Shown piece after piece: positions 1 to 12,230 of a stretch of DNA of 64,000 bases. Origin of the DNA: Calvatia gigantea (Eukaryota > Basidiomycota > Agaricomycetes > Agaricales > Lycoperdaceae). Position 1 is the stretch's first letter, and every line of letters begins with the position of its first letter. Location of the stretch: assembly GCA_025093985.1 (NCBI GenBank), contig JACAAK010000007.1, positions 1,054,001 through 1,118,000 of the forward strand. Reading direction: 5' to 3'. The position numbers and the translations under genes were made by a program. Under the pieces are notes generated by a model. That model saw nothing but the letters and a program-made list of their open reading frames with translations, did not search any database and was not told the DNA's origin.

Positions 1-306
1 TAAGTGGGTTTTGTGGAATCTGCGTTGTGAGAAATCCGAACACAACGAAGTTGATAAAAGGAAATTTAATTGATAGCGGTATCTTACAAGCATTCAACGG
101 CAAAGGTGGTGGACACTGCAAAATGAATCAAGAAAACAAAGCCTTTGAATGCTGAACCACCGTTCGTTTCGTTCCTATGGATATCCCTGAAATGGATACT
201 GAATGGAAGGTCCGGGCACCGGCAAAAGTTTAATCGGGGTGGAGGAACAACGTCCTGAAGGGACGCAAATCATGAATGGCAACTTCTGCCCACAAATGTC
301 AAGGCG

Positions 307-412
307 CCTAAGAATACGAAATAACCCCTCTTGTTAGAGGGGTACCCACCTAAGAGATGTGCATAGGGGGAAGGTACCCCTCTAACAAGAGGGGTTATTT
401 CGTATTCTTAGG
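307..412. repeat. perfect 40-bp inverted repeat (foldback)
   Basis: Arms 307-346 and 373-412 are exact reverse complements, separated by 26 nt. Inside each arm a 7-bp stem (CCCCTCT / AGAGGGG) around TGTT forms a second, nested hairpin. It could be a foldback or MITE remnant. No target-site duplication could be defined. Confidence 0.85.
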
Positions 413-1340
413 TGTGTCAAGGTGGGGACGGTGGAATTGTGCAGCCAACCAGTTACCTTTTTGAGAATGTTGGCCTTATCCGTTTTAATGACGCCCTTAG
501 CGGACACGCCACCCATTTGGGAGGTGCGTGGGGGAGGGAGAGCCATCCAGATCAAAAAAATGGGGAATATGGCCTGGAGTCAATTATCGAATAGATAGAT
601 TCTATGACCATGCATCCAGGTGAACACACCCATACAGGGGCTAAATTCATTCCGCGTGGCGGTTGGCAAAGGAAGGAAATACCTATCAAAAGTTGCCCAA
701 GCACCTAGTGCCGTTGTAAACCACACGGGTTTCACAGATCTCCCTTTGCTCTTCGGCGCCCAGGAGACTTCCAGGAGGGACCGGTTTTATTACAATGAAC
801 CTACAAACAACACTACTATAATCTTTGCCTGGTGCCCGGATGATGTTTAATTCGAAGGCGATTCCCGAAACGTCTCGATGGCTGAACGTTGGACTTCCAG
901 GCTGTTCTATAACTTAGGGCACACACGGAGTCAGGAGGTTTCCGTATCCAAGTTCTCATAATCTAGAATCGTGATGTAGCTCCCGCCGCCTAGTTCAAGA
1001 CAGGATCTAACCCATTTTCATTCTTAACGTAGCCAGGGCGTTCTTCAACACCCCTTGCGTCCCATCATTTGCAGGTTCTCACAGTTTTAACACTGGTGTT
1101 CTCGCCTGATCAAAATCTCCAGTTCCCTGGGTGGGCCAGGTATGACGCGGACATCTCTTTGCCGTCGGACCTTTGCTTTCCAGGTCGAAGTGACATTCTC
1201 CAAATGTTAGCAATCAGCTGGGACAACGCGGTGGGAGGGGGTCACAGCCTCACGCCTCGCCAATTCGGCTACTTCATATGCCTACATTCACGGAACCGTT
1301 TTAGCACGAACCTCTGAAACGGAACTGCGGGATAGGTACG

Positions 1341-1348
1341 TATAAAAG
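1341..1348 (+). promoter_or_regulatory. TATA box of the glyoxal oxidase gene
   Basis: TATAAAAG lies 67-74 bp upstream of the ATG at 1415, the usual place for a core TATA element in basidiomycete genes. Confidence 0.6.
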
Positions 1349-1414
1349 TATCGCACTGCTTTCAGTTCTTTCCGCAGAGTACGAGCACTGTCTTGAACCT
1401 CCTATCTCTTCACC

Positions 1415-3546
1415 ATGGTCACCAAAACCTTCGGGAGACTACTCGCATCCCTCTTCGCTGCATACATGGCAACGGCTGCACCTGCTGCTAGCCAGGGCTG
1501 GTACTTCGTGCAGAACGGCACCTCTGGCGTCATCGCACTGGAGTCCATAATTATTTCAGACAACCTGGCCGTTTTCTTCGACAGGGCCACGAATGCTCCC
1601 TTGCAAGTCGACAACCACACAACTTGGGGAGCCATCTGGAACATGGACACAAACATTGCGAGTCCCATCAGACTTACAACCGACACCTTCTGTGCATCAG
1701 GAGGATTCTTGAGCAACGGAACCATGGTAGGTGTCTACGGCTGGGACTCGGAGTTGGTCGTAATGACGCCATCCCAATAGCTCAACGTCGGTGGCCACAG
1801 GCCCAGTGGTCCGAATCCTGTGGCGGGAGATGGTCTGATGGGCCTCAGGATCATGGAGCCCTGTGAAGATCCCACCTGGTGCCACCTGCACAGTGTTTGA
1901 CGACCCAACAGTCATGCACCTCGTGGAGACCAGGTGGTACCCTTCTGCTATCAGAATCTTCGATGGCTCAATGGTACGCCATCAGTACGAGTCGCGTTTC
2001 ACTTATTTGCTAATAGACCCTGCAAGATGATTGTCGGTGGCATGCGCGCTCCAACACCGTTCTACAACACAGATCCCGCCAACAACCTGGAGTTCTTCCC
2101 GCCGAAAGATGGGGGAGTCCCTCGTGACATGCCATTGCTCGAGCGCACCGTCCCAGCGAACATGTTCCCTCGGTACGCATGAAGCTGTTTCATTTTGTGC
2201 AAGTCGCAGTAGCTCACTCTCACAATCGCTCAATCAGAACCATTGTCCTCCCAGATGGCACGGTCTTCATTGCCTCCAATAACCAGTCGATCATCTACAA
2301 TATCGAGACTAACACAGAGACCAGACTGCCAGACATTCCCAATGGCGTCCGTGTCACCAATCCCTTGGATGGAACAGCAACCCTTCTGCCCCTTCACCCG
2401 CCAAATTACATACCTGAGGTCCTCATCTGCGGTGGAACAAACACCAGTGACGCGATACCATACCGGGAGCTGTCATCACAGGACCCTGCAACGGACCAGT
2501 GTACGCGGATGACTCTGACACCCGAGGGAATTGCGAAGGGATGGCAGGTGGAGAGGATGCTGGAGCCTAGAGTGATGCCTGAAGCGATCTTGATGCCTAA
2601 CGGAAAGGTGATCCTCATCAATGGGTCGAAGACCGGATACGCCGCTTTTAACACTACGAGAGACCCGGTCGGTCAGTCGAACTCCGACCACCCTGTGTGA
2701 GTACCCTAAAGCCTCTGGTACTGTACGGTACTCAATGCCACGCTAGGCTTACACCTGAGATTTATTCGCCGGATGCACCAGTTGGGAGCCGTTTCAGCAA
2801 TGAGGGGATGCCGACGTCGGATATCCCACGTGTCTATCACTCGACTGTGACCTTGACGCCGAAAGGGTATGTTTATGTTCCTAGGCTGAAAGGGCTATCC
2901 GAGATTGAGCTTCCTGTCTTTACCAGAAACCTCTTGATTGGTGGTTCTAACCCGAATGGTGGATTTGTTCTCGTAACCGATCCTTCGGTCAAGTATCCCA
3001 GGTTGGTGGAGTACCTTTGAATTTCGCCGCTTGCACTCACGCTAGTCATAGTGAATTCCGTATTGAATACCTGAACCCACCGTACATGACCATGGATCGC
3101 CCACAGCTTTCCAATGTTCCCAAGAAGATCGCGTATAATACCGAATTCACCTGTCAGCGTTTCCATTCCCCCGGGGCTTAACCGCGCCCACATCAAAGGT
3201 ATTGTGATGACTGACTCTGAAGAACTCGCGGACTAATCGCTCTGCAGTCGCACTGATGGACCTCGGATTCTCCTCTCACGCTTTCCACTCGAGTTCTCTT
3301 CTTGTATTCATGGAGGCAAAACTCTCCGCTGATAAAAAGTCGTTGACTATCAAGAGCCCGCCGAACAACCGTGTCTATCCCCCTGGGCCAGGTGTGTAAT
3401 CTTGTGATTGAACAGCGGATCAATGTACTCACACAAATGCAGCCTATATTTTCTTGACTGTTGATGACGTCACGAGTGCTGGTGCTCGGGTGATGATGGG
3501 CAATGGTCTTCCACCCCCAGTTGCCGACCAAGGAGTCAGGATTTGA
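1415..3546 (+). CDS. glyoxal oxidase (copper radical oxidase, AA5_1) with two frameshifts
   Basis: Glyoxal oxidases oxidise small aldehydes to acids outside the cell and release H2O2 for peroxidases. Nine exons are joined by eight introns (1727-1780, 1974-2026, 2173-2237, 2697-2746, 2867-2926, 3002-3051, 3199-3247, 3392-3442). The N-terminus is a signal peptide with an Ala-rich cleavage region. The radical-copper residues are all visible: Cys in FCASGG (about residue 93), Tyr in RWYP, the Tyr-His pair in VYHSTVTL and His in SHAFHSS. The encoded length, about 565 aa, is normal for the family. Two single extra T bases break the frame, near 1877 (after DPT, before the CTVFDD stretch) and near 3152 (before the SIPPGLN stretch). 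Exon lengths sum to a multiple of three only when both are discounted. This is either a recent pseudogene or two assembly indels. Confidence 0.9.
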
Positions 3547-4217
3547 TAGCTTATATTGGCAACTTGGGATAGACGCGAGATTAGAGTTTGTTTGTAATAT
3601 GGATATTTATCTACAGTATATGACTTCTTCCACTATCACTCACACATATAGTATGTCACTTGATCGGAGACACCGAGTACTTTTGACTCTAGGGTTATCT
3701 CCGTCCTAAGAATATCTTTTGTTGAGCACGAGTTCGCTCTTGGATTCCCTTTTCTTAAAATAGTGAGTACCTGGCTCTACTTCCGGAATTCTTCCGGAAT
3801 TTTTGCTTTTTCTCGGAAACGGCCCTGTCCTTTCGGGGAGGACGAGTGGGTGATTTGAGACATGAAGCCGCTTTACGAATGTCAGAAAGCCAGTTAAATA
3901 CGAAAACCATCAACCCGACTGGGGTGTACTTCAAGTTGTGAGTTGCATAGCCCAAGTTATTTAGATCCCAACGAGCGTTTAGTTTTTTTTATAGATAACA
4001 AGTATACAAGGGCACGGTAACAAATTGAAGGTATTGCACGGGTATTTGGTGAGGGCCGTGGGTTTCTGGGATGTGGATAATCACATTATGGTCGCCTTAT
4101 GCGAAGGCCAACCTCAGAAGAACGTCTTTGTCCAAGGAGTGAAAGTATACAGATATTCGTTGCGTAAACCCAATGTATCCTCTGGTATCTTCATCCTTCA
4201 TTTAAATCGGTTCGCCT
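3547..4217. other. intergenic, convergent 3' regions
   Basis: This lies between the ends of two convergent genes. Only short unconvincing open frames and a small direct repeat (TTCCGGAATT twice near 3780-3800) are seen. Confidence 0.5.
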
Positions 4218-6527
4218 TCAATTCTTCTTGCTGGGAGGCTTCCAATCCGCGAGCCATTCCTCAACAAATGCAGCTTCAGCTGCATGAATTTCTTTGATCA
4301 CGTCTGGCTCAGCCATCAAATCAGGTAAACCATTCTCGTCCCAGTGATGGACAGCACCTAAAAATGAGTATTAGCACTCAACCCCGGGGAGGGCGGAGGT
4401 TGGAAACGAAGCTTACCGGAAATTAACTTGAAGGGTCTCAAACTCGTATCAGGCCTCGGCCGAGCATCATCACTATGTGGAGTGTCCGGTCTCCATGGGT
4501 CAACTACGCCGGTCTGGAATCAATGACATGGTACATCACTAGAGCAGAGTTTACCGCACCTTCGCCGTCAATTATAGCCAACCGATCTGCGGCAATATCA
4601 AAGTCTCCCAATGCGTTCACGGCGGTAACGTTTGGCAACGGGGGAACCTGGAAAAACTCGCCAGGAAGGTACGCTTGTCTGCAGATCTTGGATTCATAGG
4701 GCAGTGTGATAACCCGGGAGAGGATGCGTGGTTGTTTCGGGTCGGGGGGCGTCGTCTGAGGAGAAAATAAAACGAGTAAGCTCCTTGGGCAAGAAAGAGG
4801 TGTGGGAGATTGACGTGCAGTAAAGTATCCCCATTGTGTGCAAACTTGGAACATCCACAACCTCCAATCCTGATCCAAGCCTGTCTCTTGATACTGAGTA
4901 TCGTTGAACGTTCCGAAGCACTACCAAAAAAAGAAGAGGATCAGCGTCGTCACATTGAAGGCTTAACGGAAAAGTGGCTTACGTCCTCAACGCTAGTCCG
5001 ACATCTTGAAACTGTATGGTTCTTGATATAACCCGCGTAGTTGAGAATCGAGAAGTCCAGAGCGAAGCCTTTTTCGACCTCAATCATCCGTTCCGGGTGG
5101 CCGAAGGGAAGCTCAGCCGCTTGTGTCGCAACATTATGGAATGGGGCACTCAGGGCCGCACAGAAGTCATCAAAGCGCGTGCTGCCGACCTTCGGGTCCC
5201 AATTCTTTGATTGCCAGGAGCCGAGGGGTGACTGTGATTTTTATCTATCAGCAAACAGTGCTTCTGCCAAAGGAGTTGGTAGGCGTACAGAGAGGACGGA
5301 AGCGAAATCCTCGTCGTGCCCCAAATCTGCCAACCCGAATAGGCCTTTAAGCTGTTTCTTGAATATGCCGCTCAGGAGGATGGCGTCAACGATGTTGATG
5401 GAGTTTTCGAGGTGAGACGAACATTTGGGATCTGCGGCTTTGCGGATGATTTCCATGTATTGCCAGTTCTCGACCGCAGCATGAGTTACACCTGCGCGAA
5501 AGGTGTATGGTGAGATCAATATGGAGGATGAGGTCGTGGAGGTGGGACGAACCGCTGGATGCAATGGCACCCCAGACAAGGTCGGGGTAAAGGATCTTCA
5601 TGTGTGCTGCGCGTGCACCGGCGTAAGAACCCTTTGAAAGTTGGAGGTTAAGATCTTTACATTACGAGGGGGGGTACGCGATGATAATACGCACGCCATA
5701 ATAGATCCAAGGAGTTCCCGGGGCGGTCAAGTCCTCGTCGACACCATCAAACTTGACATTAGCCATAAAGTTAGCACTGTCTGCAGCAGCTTGTTCATTG
5801 TCAAGCCATCTATAATGACCCGTTAAACTTCGTGACGGAACCAAACGGAGTTTATACGGGCATACCGGAGAGAATCGGTTGTCAGATTCTGGACAGCAAT
5901 GGATTCACCTACGGATGGATGTGAATGAATTAATATTTGCAAAAGGACAGAAGGGCTCTACCATAGTAACGGTGCTCTAATACGAGACCAATACCGTTCG
6001 TTGCACTTGCGAGAATATCGGCGATACCGGTGTCAAGGAAGGGCAGCCTACCCTGGAATAACCATAAGCTCAGCGCAATTCCCAAGTTGATATTGTCGGC
6101 GTACCTCCCCACTAGTTTCTCCGCCGTCGATAACAATAACCGGAGCTCCCACTCTTGCCTTGTAGTGTCTTTTATTGACCCAATACCGTTGTTTGAACGT
6201 GTGTGTGTTGGTCTTATCAAAATGATCCAGCGGCTGCTCAAACCACTGGGGCTCAAACTCTGTTACTGACGCGTCCTCAGCACTTTGAAGTTCGAGAACG
6301 TCCGCTCCGGAGGGTTTCCAGCCATCCTGGACAGTAAGGCCTTTACGAAGGGGAAGATCACGCCGGGTCGCTAGTTGTTCACGAGCTTCTTGTTGGTCGA
6401 GTCGCCAGAGATTCACGGCCTGAGGCCCAAGGAGTTGTAGAAGGTGTGGGGAGGGTGATGGCAGGCTGCTCCTTGCGAAACATGTAACGCCCAGCTGGAG
6501 CAGAAGGATGAGTGATCGACGGACCAT
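4218..6527 (-). CDS. secreted serine carboxypeptidase-like peptidase, family S28
   Basis: S28 enzymes (prolyl carboxypeptidase / dipeptidyl-peptidase II type) cleave peptides, often after proline, in secretory or acidic compartments. The start has a hydrophobic signal (MVRRSLILLLQL). Conserved S28 landmarks run in order through about ten exons: LDHFD, GRLPFLDTG, LEHRYYG, the nucleophile motif GGSYAGA, the NWDP block, ALGDFDIAADRL, the catalytic Asp in EVDPW and the catalytic His in AVHHWDENG. Introns include 6053-6104. The intron at 4756-4818 appears to use a GC donor, since no GT keeps the frame there. No internal stop is needed once introns are removed, so the gene looks intact. It ends near the convergent glyoxal oxidase gene. 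Confidence 0.9.
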
Positions 6528-7301
6528 CCTAAACGCTTGTATGTAAGGCCAGCCAGGCCTAGTCAGGGTTAGGACGACTTATAAGTTGTTGCAACACACT
6601 GGGCATACGCACATGTGATCGGCCTATTTTTAGGTTTTCTCACTTGCACACGGCCCATCGTCGTCTTTCGCCCTTCTGTGCACCATATGGTATGACCGGC
6701 ACCACGCCTATTGGTCTTGAGCCTGACCTATGTTCGGCATCGGATGAATATCCGCACTTTTCACAGCTTCAACCGCCCTGTCGAGAGGTCTTGTACTTCC
6801 GACCCATTCCGATTCAAAAGTCGATGATGATATATGATGTTATGTTTTCTGGAAGCCCGCCATCGGGGATGTGAAGTAGGACGAGAGAAAGGAGAATGCG
6901 GTGAACTTAAGCGTATATTCAAAGATGGTAGTAGAAGACCAAAATCTATTGTGTCCGTCCAACACTCGCCTTTTATGTCCGTCCTAATCCACGTGGTCCT
7001 GATTATGCTCGCCTTCTGATCCCTGGCGCAAGCCGAGGGCTTATACCATTCAAAATTTGAACTTTCGCTCAGTATCCCCATTAGCCTCGTCCGCTTGGTC
7101 GCCTTTTTGCAAGAACGGATGTTTGACCCAAACTAATTAACGGCCTTACACAGGATAATCAGGGTGACATTCTGTTGGGGGCTGTGTCAAACACTCAATT
7201 TCTTATACACGAAAACTACGACAGTACAACAACAAGGGTGAGAAAGCCTCGTCACAAAGAACAGTGTGAATCCCTTTATCATCCGTTTTTCAAATTCGCC
7301 G
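6528..7301. other. intergenic, no gene seen
   Basis: This 0.77 kb separates the 5' end of the S28 peptidase gene from the 3' end of the amino-acid oxidase gene. It should hold the peptidase promoter. No clear TATA element or coding similarity was recognised. Confidence 0.5.
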
Positions 7302-9449
7302 CTAGAAGTATTCGGGATGGATGTGTTTCATCTGTTGCAACACCAAATCGTACTCTGGCTCTGGCATTTCAATGGTGGGCTCTGCCGGGAGACGTTGTCG
7401 ACGATTGCGAGGTCCTCCTCTTGTCGGTGGTTTATCCGGAAGTGACATGTTTGCCTTCCCGCTGATCCATTCGGGATTGTAGCCCCAGTCTTGGTAAAAC
7501 TGTTGGCGATATGGCGCGTATTCGGCGGAAAGGAGAAGCATCTCGTTTACGGCTCGCCAGGCGCTGTCGAGCGCACCCTCTACCCATGCATGACGAACAC
7601 TGATAGCTTCTCCTGCGAAGTGAAGACGACCGTCCGCGGCAGGGGCTGTTAAGCTTTGGTACACATTTTCAAACTTTCCTGGCCCGAAAAATGCAAAGGC
7701 ACCTATCCAAGAAAATGAATATATTAGTTCCGGCCTTAGAAAGGACGCAAGAATACGCACCCATCGTGTTTACGTCCCCCGTCCAACTGAATGCCTTGTA
7801 ATCGATTAAGTCATCTTGCAGGAACTTAACGGTGACGTTATGTATCTCGCTAAGCTCTCTCAATACAAGTTCAATGAGCCTTGGCGGATCTTTCTCAATC
7901 AAGGCCGCAAGCCTCTCCGAATCCTCGGTCCAGCAATAGCTCGCAATAAGCGTCGTCGTCTTGCCAGCTTGGACACTTCCGAACGACGGGTATACAACAG
8001 TTCGCAAAATTCGATCGGTGTACGTCTGCCCTCCTACGATGTTGAGTGGTTTCCCATCCTTGTCCGAAGCTGTCGTCCACCACGCCGTCCTGAACTGAAG
8101 CCCAATCTTGACCGATGGTCCGTAGTTAAGCTGGCGCAGGGCGTTGGCCTGCATAGACGTGAGTTTGGAACCAGATAGATCGAGTGTGCGGAGAACAGGG
8201 AGGGGTATCGTGGAAATAACGTGGGAGAAGCGGAAAGACGGATTATTTTTATTGGCCGTGGCAACGTCCATGGATTTACCATCTTGGCTGAGGCTAATCG
8301 CGGTTACTCTCGTATTGGGAGTGAATGCGTTCGGCTGGCGTTTTTTGATGTATTGAAACATGCATTGCGCGATTTGGTTTGCTCCACCACTAAGAGGGAA
8401 GTTCCGAGGTTTAGCTCACCCAATGCAGCTAAATGATTAAGAGGATGTACTAACTCGATACAAAACCATTGCGTTGGACGAGGTTCCAAGGACTCTGGGA
8501 TGTAACCGAACGCGATGGCTTCCAAAACCGTCTCTGTCAAGGCACGGTCGTACCATCCAGTAGATTTGTCGAAGGCTTCACACCAGTTAACGACATCCGT
8601 TGGCAAATGTGTCTTTGGAATACCAAGGTCGGTGAGTTTCTTGCTTGGTATGTAGACGGTCGACATGTAGGATCGGGTTGAGTGCATGTCGAAACCCTGG
8701 AGATATTTCCATCCGTCGTCCTTCCCCGTTTTCAAATCCTCCAAGAGACGTATAACGAAGGGATCAAGGACGTCGTCGACGATGGCCTTCGTGCCGACTT
8801 TGATATACGGGTCTGGGTTGGCAACGTCGAGGATAATATCTCTAGCCTTGAACGGGTCACCCTCTGGAACAGCGTTCTGTTTGACGGTGACACCGTTGTA
8901 AGAGAAGAACGTATTGTTGTTGCCGCCGCCGACAAAATAAAACGGCTGAAGCTTAGCGTTAAGCGCGATGCCATCCTGATTGAGTTTGTCATACTCGAAG
9001 AGGTTGAATACGCGCTTCATGGAGTCGATCTTAGGGAAACGCATAGCGCCGATATCAAAGTAGTTATAGGGCGCTCCTGTTTTGTCGGGGAACGTGTATG
9101 TGAAGAGTCGGCCACCGACATCGCCCTGTGCTTCCAGGATTTTGTACGGAATGCCCAAGTCATCGAGAATTAGCGCCGTATACAACCCGCCAGGTCCTAC
9201 AAACATAGGATGTTAACCGATGGAAATAAGACCATCTCGCTTCGGAGTAAAGGGGAAGGACTGACCGGCTCCCAAAATTCCAACGGGATCCGTAGTCTGT
9301 GAGGCTGGTGCATCAAAAGTGGAAATCGTGGGGAGGGTGATGCCACCGCTCTCTAATTTCTTGTGAAATGCCTGGATGATACTACGGCCACGACGAGCAT
9401 ACAAATCGTATGGCAACGTAGGAGTGGATGCGTCTAGCAAAACGGACAT
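7302..9449 (-). CDS. L-amino-acid oxidase-like flavin amine oxidase
   Basis: It belongs to the FAD-dependent amine oxidase / L-amino-acid oxidase family, which oxidises L-amino acids to oxo acids with release of ammonia and H2O2. Four exons with introns 9197-9265, 8390-8454 and 7703-7760 give exactly 652 codons (651 aa). Near the N-terminus is YDLYARRGRSIIQAFHKK, as in fungal LAAOs. The dinucleotide-binding GILGAGxGGLYTAL motif is interrupted by intron 1 and followed by a GGRLFTY block. GAMRFP, GGANQIAQCMFQY and, near the C-terminus, the FAD-site motif LHFAGEA with VEGALDSAWRA are all present. There is no obvious signal peptide, so it is probably intracellular. An upstream in-frame ATG exists, but MSVLLDAS is the natural start. 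The gene appears intact. Confidence 0.9.
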
Positions 9450-10241
9450 TTTTGTGACTGAAGGTGTCCGAACCTGAGTGAATGCTGTTTGGGTTATAAG
9501 ATGGATCGCCTGTGGGTTATTGAGCACCACCCAACACAGGCCTCCGCGCAAGAAATGGGGTTCAAACATTTCTTGTTATCAGATATGTACTGCCGTCGCA
9601 TCGGGAAAATGCTTCGGATCTTGCAGGGTCTGAGTACAGGAGTGGTTAGGCAGCGTTCTTGAACGTAACATCTGGTGGGCAGGTAGTTAGAAGTGCGGAG
9701 CCAGCGTGGTGTACATTTGCAGTCAGTCTTCTTTGAGCGCAATATCGATTAATGCGGAGAAGAAACCTGAAGAGACGCGGAGAAAAGTTGCCCCTGACAG
9801 GGTAAATGACAGGGTCCACAACCACGAGTCATCATAGGGGTTCGAGTCCTTGCCACATCCCCACAACTCTCCCCTTGTAGTTCACACCCCGAAACGCCTC
9901 TCTGGCAGGGTGAATGATTCAGAAATTTTCGAAAGACAGTCACGTTGGTCTGTCAGTGCGAATGGAGCCTTCCTTCTCCTTCCGGAACCCGTTTGTTTTT
10001 TCTAAGCGTCCACAACATCCAGATCTATCTTGGAGCACCAGGTTTGGTGCCCACACCCTAGTACGAACTTGAAGCTTGGAAGGGTGCTTGACAAATCTCG
10101 ATCCAACATTATCGATTCATCTTTATTCTCATCATGTCACGACTTTGGGACGACACCGTGGTGACCAAAGTTCAGGCCCTTTTATCAGGTCGTTGCAATA
10201 ACCCCACCCTGCAGAACCTTCCGTAGCCTCCTCCTATTACC
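9450..10241. other. divergent intergenic region
   Basis: This is the shared upstream region of the L-amino-acid oxidase gene (minus strand) and the first vWA gene (plus strand). No coding region was recognised. A stretch near 9830-9860 looks superficially like a tRNA T-arm but does not fold. Confidence 0.5.
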
Positions 10242-12230
10242 ATGTCCTACTTGAGTAAACCGACAACCGACGGTATCTATCGTATCAAGGTCATCAATCA
10301 AGACCTTTACATCGAAAGTGTACCAGATTTCAATGCTGGCTTGAAGCTTTCGCCGCTGTCTGCCTCGAACAACAAGCAGAAGGTTTGACCGCCGTGTGCG
10401 CTTCCATCGGAATTTTGCTGATACTTGACCCTTCCCAGTGGACCCTCAAGAAAGTTGCTGGCAAAACCGATGTTTGGACGATCACTAGCGTTGACAACCA
10501 GTGGGGGGTCACATGTATCACTGGCCAGGATAGGTATTGGGGCTATGGTTACCCTTACCCGCAGAGCGGGTCCTCTCTGAACTGGTCCATCCTCGAAAAA
10601 ACAAGCGAAGGCCAAAAATTTTCCAAGTTCGTATCCCATACTTAACCTAGTTAACTTATTCTTAATTCCAACACAGGATAAAACGCGAGGGTAACTCGAA
10701 CTGCTTCGACTCGGTTTCACCGGGTTCAGATGCAGTGAGTAGTTGCATGCTTCTGATATACGTTGCGTAAACCCCCGGACTAGGTTCACTTTTACTATGA
10801 TCAAAAAGACCTGGTGAGTCGCTTCAATATCTTTAAAGACGCCCACTCATTCGCGGGTACAGTCCAGCGGTCCTAAACAGTGCTATGTCTTCGAGCCAGT
10901 ACAAGCGCCCTCTGGGGCTGCTCTGTGAGTATATACATCCGCTCGAAAGGCTACAGGGTCCTCTTACACCCAAAACAGTGACGTCTTATTCCTCCAAGAC
11001 TTCACTGGCTCCCAAATGCCGTATATCGATAGCGCTCGAAAGGGAATCAACCAGATCTGCACTACGCTCCTCAATGCAGGTCGCTTCGCCCCGTCGGACC
11101 TCAGGTTTGGCCTTGTTGCCTTCCGTGACCATCCGCCTCAAGACGAGTCGTTTGTCACCAAGCCTTATCCATTTAGTACGGACCCCGGAAATCTCGCTGA
11201 TAACCTTGCAAGCTTGACCGCAACAGGCGGTGGTGATGGGCCCGAGTGTCAAAGTGACGCCTTGGCTGATGCTCTGAACGCGAAGTGGAACGACAAGGCG
11301 ATAAAGGTCGCGATTCTTATTACCGACTCGCCCCCTCACGGTATTGGAGAAGACGGCGATGGCTTTCCAAACGGCTGTCCTGCCCGTGAGCACCTACATT
11401 TCTTTTTGGTGAAACTTTACTGAAACCACTCAGAAATTAATCCACTTCGTATCGCATCCAGGATGGCTAGCGTCGGTATCACTTTGGTACGTGAGATCCC
11501 TGGAAGTTCTCCCCGCCTACATAATTTAATCTCGACAGTTGTCCGCAGTATGTACTCGCCTGCGAACCTACTTTGAGTCAATACTACAAGGCAAGTTTTC
11601 GCCTATCATTTTACATCTATATTCTCAATGTCAAGTACAGTATGCCCGGGACTTCTATGTTGGGCTGACGAAAAGAACTGGGTAGTAAATGTTCTGACCT
11701 ATCTTTCATTGCAGCTAATTTCTTCCTTGATAGGGGGAAGGTCTTCGACCTGGGTGATCCCGGCATTCTACCCATATTGATTTCTGGCTCCGCGATAGAA
11801 GCCCTAGATAGTGAAAGCTTAGTCGCCCAATACGGAGCTCAAGTCCGTTCGCTGGCGCAAAATGATAAACTGGCCCCGGACGCCATCGCCAAGAAATTGC
11901 ACAGTGAATTTGCTGCAGAGGGCGTGAAACAGCGCATTTTGGTTGTCGATAACATGCATGTGTCGGATGCGACGAGCAACAAGAACGTTGACGTCTGGTT
12001 CAACGCGGAGACCCTCGAAGAAGCACGATCCAAGATTCAACAGGTGCAGAATCATTGCCAGCTCTCCCGTTCATACTCCCCAACTAACCCAACGACAGAA
12101 CCAAGGAAACAAAATTGATGATTACTTTTTGGCGGGGGGCATTCAATCAGAACCCGTTATTCAATCAGAGCCGATTGCTTTTGCTCAGGTGAACTTCTTT
12201 CCCAACCAACCTACGAGTTTAGAGGACTGA
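10242..12230 (+). CDS. beta-trefoil-like / von Willebrand A domain protein
   Basis: Eleven exons give 482 codons (481 aa). Residues 1-153 are a small domain beginning DGIYRIKV with Trp-rich repeats, suggestive of a beta-trefoil lectin-like fold; this is a weak call. Residues from about 154 form a vWA domain of the alpha-kinase (VwkA) type: the MIDAS-like motif DFTGS, FRDHPPQD, GGGDGPE and ITDSPPHG. A C-terminal region of about 170 residues follows. The intron before the vWA part (10925-10978) is phase 2 in a Leu codon. The vWA exons (10979-11385, 11434-11486, 11549-11590, 11641-11681, 11734-12043) match the lengths of those in the next gene exactly. Intron 11591-11640 has a GCAAGT donor. There is no signal peptide. 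Function is unknown; a metal-dependent protein-binding role is the general expectation for vWA. Confidence 0.85.

Larger units (their letters stand above)
1..1414. other. no gene recognised; upstream region of the glyoxal oxidase gene
   Basis: Short open frames occur on both strands, but none resembles a known protein or assembles through plausible introns. The only clear structures are the inverted repeat at 307-412 and the core promoter of the downstream gene near 1341. Confidence 0.6.

Noticed and set aside
1402..1725. Long minus-strand open frame opposite the glyoxal oxidase exon 1
   Set aside because: It is the shadow of a strongly supported coding exon on the plus strand.
9820..9860. 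tRNA-like GGTTCGAGTCC sequence
   Set aside because: The T-stem pairs poorly and no D-arm or anticodon arm could be folded around it.
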